This document shows, piece after piece, positions 60,899-64,000 of a stretch of 64,000 nucleotides of DNA. Numbering within the stretch: the stretch's first letter is position 1; each line of letters opens with the position of its first letter. This stretch comes from an uncultured Methanomassiliicoccales archaeon. GTDB taxonomy: Archaea; Thermoplasmatota; Thermoplasmata; Methanomassiliicoccales; Methanomethylophilaceae. Position numbers and translations under genes: made by a program. The notes under the pieces are model-generated. The model had not been told where the DNA came from. It saw only the letters and a list, made by a program, of their open reading frames with translations, and searched no databases. The stretch covers positions 124,001 to 188,000 of the forward strand of contig CAKUXX010000001.1 in the NCBI GenBank assembly GCA_934702355.1. Reading direction: 5' to 3'.

Positions 60899-61463
60899 AC
60901 TTGTCATAACCATAGGAAGGGAGAACGGAAGCGGCGGACGCGAAGTCGGCCGCATACTCTCCGATGCCCTCGGAATCCCCTGCTACGACAACCAGATCAT
61001 CAGCGAGACCGCCAAGAAAGCAGGCCTCAGCGAGAAGGACGTCGAGAAGAAGGAAGAGAAGAATGACGGCAACATCCTCTCCTACTGGGGGATCCCTTCC
61101 GCCAACCCTCTGTTCGCAACGCAATCCGAGATCATAACTGACCTCGCATCGAAAGGGTCCTGCATATTCATCGGAAGATGCGCGGACCATGTCCTCGGAG
61201 GAAGGGACAACGTCGTCAGGGTGTTCATCCATGCCCCCATCGGTGCGAGGATCCTGAGATCCGCCGAAAGGAACGGCATATCGGAGAAAGAGGCGTATGA
61301 GCGCATACGCAAGAACGACTCCGAGAGGGCAACGTACTATCAGAGGTACACCGGGAAGCTCTGGGGAGCCGTCGGAAACTACGACCTGACCCTCAACACA
61401 GGGCTGATCGGGACCGATGGTGCCGCAGAGATCATCATGGATTTCATCAAGAAGCGCATGTGA
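60891..61463 (+). CDS. Cytidylate-kinase-like P-loop protein (PF13189 type)
   Basis: 190 residues from MSELVITIGRENGSGGREVG, the modified Walker A of the cytidylate_kin2 family, whose members phosphorylate an unknown, perhaps non-nucleotide, substrate. CIFIGRCADHVLGGRDNVVR is the second family block, followed by a lid with ISEKEAYERIRKNDSERATY. It is translationally coupled to the membrane protein upstream, so it may act on something that protein moves or senses. Confidence 0.82.
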   Translation: MSELVITIGRENGSGGREVGRILSDALGIPCYDNQIISETAKKAGLSEKDVEKKEEKNDGNILSYWGIPSANPLFATQSEIITDLASKGSCIFIGRCADHVLGGRDNVVRVFIHAPIGARILRSAERNGISEKEAYERIRKNDSERATYYQRYTGKLWGAVGNYDLTLNTGLIGTDGAAEIIMDFIKKRM

Positions 61464-61572
61464 TGTCGTATCACCGATCGGACAGTCCTTAAACACCTTA
61501 CATTCAAACCCCGTCTTCGACCGATCTGTTGGCATGATCCATGGTCGGGATGAGGCTCATCCATGACAAATC

Positions 61573-61609
61573 GGCTCCTAACGAACCATGATTGGAGCCT
61601 TTTTTATAC
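61573..61609. terminator. Hairpin with T-run and TATA-like element in the gap before echA
   Basis: GGCTCC (61573-61578) and GGAGCC (61594-61599) form a stem followed by TTTTTT (61599-61605); the same bases continue as ttttttatac, which could be a TATA box. It lies 110 bases after the kinase-like gene. The rest of 61464-61719 shows no gene on either strand. Confidence 0.45.
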
Positions 61610-61719
61610 AAGTCCGCGACGGATAGTAATTCCCGTCCCAAGCGACCGGCTCTCGGAGAACGTCTATCAGCGTGGCCAAGTACAATGTTTCGATTCTGTA
61701 TGAAGAATCCAATCGCCCT

Positions 61720-61728
61720 GTTTTATAA
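61720..61728 (+). promoter_or_regulatory. TATA box of the ech operon
   Basis: TTTTATAAA, the best TATA match in the gap, lies 32-40 bases before the echA ATG, which would give a leader of about 10 bases. Confidence 0.55.
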
Positions 61729-61759
61729 ACACAATCAGATGGCAAATCCGTGAGCCGGA

Positions 61760-63667
61760 ATGAATGACATACTCTTCATGATGGCCTACCCGTTCATAGC
61801 CGCATGCCTGCTGCTGGTGGTGAAGAATGACCGTGTGCGTACGGCCATCACCGAGATATCGGCAGCGGTGATCATAGCAGCCTCGATCCTGGTGGCCTAT
61901 AACTACATCGGCAAACCCCAGACGTTCGACCTGGAGTCGGAGCTGATAAACCAACTTATGTTCGTGACCGAGGTCGCCCTCGGTATCGCAGTCATATACC
62001 TGGGAGTGAGACACAGGAAGTATGCCGCATCCGTCCTCGGAACGGTTCAGATCCTGATGTCACTGTACTTCGAGTTCTGTCTAGCTGGAGATGTGGAGAT
62101 ATCCCGCACGATGTACATCGACGATCTCAGCATCGTGATGGTCCTCATAATCGGCGTCATCGGCAGTCTGATCACCGTTTACGCAGTCGGATACATGAGG
62201 GATTTCCAAGCACATCATCCCGACGAGAAGGACCGCAGACCGTGGTTCTTCTTCCTCATGTTCGTGTTCCTGAGCGCGATGTTCGGCATCGTCCTGTCCA
62301 ATGACCTGGCATGGATGTTCTTCTTCTGGGAGATCACCACCCTGTGTTCATTCGCCCTGATAGGGTTCACCAGGACCAAAGAAGCGGTCGACAACTCGTT
62401 CAGACAGTTGATCCTGAACCTCATCGGAGGGATCGCATTCCTCGGAGCGAACATACTCCTCGCGGACCAATACGGATTCCTCGAGCTGGACAGACTGCTC
62501 GCATCCGATCCCACGGCCAAGTACATCCTGCTGTCCGTTGCATTGCTGTGCCTTGCAGGCATGGTCAAATCGGCGCAGATGCCGTTCCATACGTGGCTTC
62601 TCGGTGCCATGGTCGCACCGACGCCCACATCCGCACTCCTTCACTCGTCAACGATGGTCAAGGCGGGTGTGTTCCTCCTTCTGAAGCTGTCGCCTCTCTT
62701 GAACGGGAACGTTGCGGGATACATGGTCATGACCGTCGGAGGACTGACGTTCCTGCTGGCATCCATGGCCGCGATCTCCCAGAGCAATGCGAAGAGGGTG
62801 TTGGCATACTCCACCATAGCCAATCTTGGGCTCATCGTCGCATGCGCGGGTATCGGAACTCCCGAAGCCGCCTGGGCAGGCGTCATGCTGATGATATTCC
62901 ATGCCGTCACCAAGTCCCTCCTGTTCCTTTGCGTCGGTACAGCGGAGCATCACATCGGCAGCAGGGACATAGAGAGCATGGACTACCTGTTCGAGAGGAT
63001 GCCCAAGCTTGCGAAGATGATGCTGGTAGGCATCGCGGCGATGTTCCTCGCCCCGCTTGGTATGCTGATATCCAAGTGGGCCGCGCTCACCGCATTCATC
63101 GACAGCGAGTACATAGTGGCGATAGGGTGCATAGTCTTCGGCAGTGCCGTGACCTCGTTCTATTGGACCAAGTGGATGGGGAAGCTCGCTGTGATCGCAT
63201 CCGGAAAGGAGGATGTGGAGGGGACCGTCCACAAGCAGGAATGGTTCGTCCTCGGAACACTGACCGTACTTTCGATCGCAATATGCGCGTTGTTCTCCCT
63301 GGTATCGGAACATGCCGTGATCCCGTGGCTTACGACATCGTTCGGATTCGTTCCCGAGAACCTTGTATCTGCAATATCATGCAACAACGAGCTCATCCTG
63401 CTGTTCATGCTGTTGGCGCTCATCTTTCTGATAATACCATTCTTCGGCAAGTCCAGCAGAAGGATCGTTCCGAACTACCTTTCCGGTACCGGCATCGACA
63501 ACTCATCCTACACCGGTTCGATGGGGGCAACCGTGGAGGTCGACCTCAGGAACTGGTACATGACCGACTGGTTCGGAGAGGACAGGATACGCATAATCGG
63601 CGAGATCATCACCGCCGTCACGATAGCCGCATCGCTCGTACTCATCGCAGGAGGCTGGTTCCAATGA
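61760..63667 (+). CDS. echA: Ech-type hydrogenase proton-pumping subunit (NuoL/antiporter-like)
   Basis: 635 residues, about 16 membrane helices. The antiporter core has IVLSNDLAWMFFFWEITTLC and CSFALIGFTRTKEAV, with the conserved glutamate in WEITT, then AGMVKSAQMPFHTWLLGAM and PTPTSALLHSSTMVKAGVFL, where Lys and His form the proton path. The combination with a NuoH-like gene directly downstream matches echA-echB of membrane-bound Ech hydrogenases, which couple H2/ferredoxin chemistry to proton or sodium movement. An HyfB- or Fpo-type assignment is possible, since the small hydrogenase subunits lie beyond the window. Confidence 0.8.
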   Translation: MNDILFMMAYPFIAACLLLVVKNDRVRTAITEISAAVIIAASILVAYNYIGKPQTFDLESELINQLMFVTEVALGIAVIYLGVRHRKYAASVLGTVQILMSLYFEFCLAGDVEISRTMYIDDLSIVMVLIIGVIGSLITVYAVGYMRDFQAHHPDEKDRRPWFFFLMFVFLSAMFGIVLSNDLAWMFFFWEITTLCSFALIGFTRTKEAVDNSFRQLILNLIGGIAFLGANILLADQYGFLELDRLLASDPTAKYILLSVALLCLAGMVKSAQMPFHTWLLGAMVAPTPTSALLHSSTMVKAGVFLLLKLSPLLNGNVAGYMVMTVGGLTFLLASMAAISQSNAKRVLAYSTIANLGLIVACAGIGTPEAAWAGVMLMIFHAVTKSLLFLCVGTAEHHIGSRDIESMDYLFERMPKLAKMMLVGIAAMFLAPLGMLISKWAALTAFIDSEYIVAIGCIVFGSAVTSFYWTKWMGKLAVIASGKEDVEGTVHKQEWFVLGTLTVLSIAICALFSLVSEHAVIPWLTTSFGFVPENLVSAISCNNELILLFMLLALIFLIIPFFGKSSRRIVPNYLSGTGIDNSSYTGSMGATVEVDLRNWYMTDWFGEDRIRIIGEIITAVTIAASLVLIAGGWFQ

Positions 63668-64000
63668 ATGATATGGATTGGATCATCGTTGCATTGGCCT
63701 ATGCGCTTCTGGCCCCCGTCATCGGTTGCCTCCTCGCAGGAATTGACAGGAAGCTGTCCGCAAGGATGCAGGGAAGATGCGGACCGCCGATAAGACAGCC
63801 ATACTACGACGTCAGGAAGTTCCTGGAGAAGGAGCAGATATCATCCAACCATGTGCAGGACCATTATGTAGGGGTGTACCTGTTCTTCGTCATCGTGACC
63901 GGGATCCTGTTCTTCTCGGGGCAGGACCTCCTGCTGACGATATTCACGCTCACCCTCGGAGAGACTTTCCTGATACTCGCAGCATACTCCTCTGGATCGC
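63664..64000 (+). CDS. echB: Ech-type hydrogenase NuoH-like subunit, 5' part
   Basis: The first 112 residues, cut by the window edge. It starts MNDMDWIIVALAYALLAPVI, with the ATG overlapping the echA stop by 4 bases (ATGA). LLAGIDRKLSARMQGRCGPP and IRQPYYDVRKFLEKEQI form the cytoplasmic loop typical of NuoH/EchB, which contacts the hydrogenase module. Two further helices are visible before the end. Confidence 0.82.
   Translation, partial: MNDMDWIIVALAYALLAPVIGCLLAGIDRKLSARMQGRCGPPIRQPYYDVRKFLEKEQISSNHVQDHYVGVYLFFVIVTGILFFSGQDLLLTIFTLTLGETFLILAAYSSGS

Overview
The window reads as chromosomal DNA of a methanogenic archaeon of the Thermoplasmata, most likely a gut-type member of the Methanomassiliicoccales. 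The grounds are: an unbroken eight-gene operon for activating methyl-coenzyme M reductase (atwA, mcrC and marker genes 3, 6, 5, 15, 17, 7); a YcaO gene of the marker-1 type; the first genes of an Ech-type hydrogenase operon; archaeal housekeeping genes (dphB, ATP-dependent ligase, trm5, archaeal RNase P RNA); TATA boxes about 25-30 bases before many start codons; and stop codons that are TGA in 50 of 52 complete genes, TAA in two and TAG in none, as expected where TAG is set aside for pyrrolysine. The order is inferred; no rRNA or pyl gene lies here.

Layout. 1-4.6 kb: a cut-off ATPase relic at the edge, an S66 carboxypeptidase divergent from a dCTP deaminase/dUTPase-like gene, then two DUF4143 ATPases. 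4.6-14.9 kb (minus strand): trm5, an iron/corrinoid-type ABC importer whose permease is fused to a beta-propeller, a repeat-containing surface protein, dphB and ADP-forming acetyl-CoA synthetase. 15-19 kb: a degenerate ATPase, an AlbA_2 protein, a candidate structured RNA. 19-25.5 kb: Fe-S, tRNA-thiolation-like, radical SAM, LarE-like, Hef-type helicase and DNA ligase genes. 25.8-45.7 kb: accessory zone with seven more ATPases, an IetAS-like protease/ATPase defence pair, redox and membrane proteins, and an island of core genes (rnpB, ycaO, HAD). 45.8-50.2 kb: a tandem-duplicated FAD oxidoreductase and a second AlbA_2 protein. 50.4-57.7 kb: the MCR activation operon. 58-64 kb: a DUF4443/DUF2111 regulator, small proteins and the start of ech.

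The most striking theme is the set of ten P-loop ATPases with C-terminal PD-(D/E)xK-like domains (DUF4143, DUF234 and PF09820/PF08011 types) plus two AlbA_2 proteins. Nearly every one is preceded by its own short palindrome or tandem array. The sequence of the repeat differs from gene to gene, but the spacing is constant and follows the protein subfamily: 23 bp before the MTLTP-type genes and one other DUF4143 gene, 32-33 bp before the RKIY-type genes. This looks like a family of self-contained units, each carrying its own operator. Some units are broken: a relic with its 23-bp array at the left edge, arrays without a gene at about 15.1 and 36.9 kb, and one intact reading frame with both active sites damaged. 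One unit is bracketed by 39-bp direct repeats.
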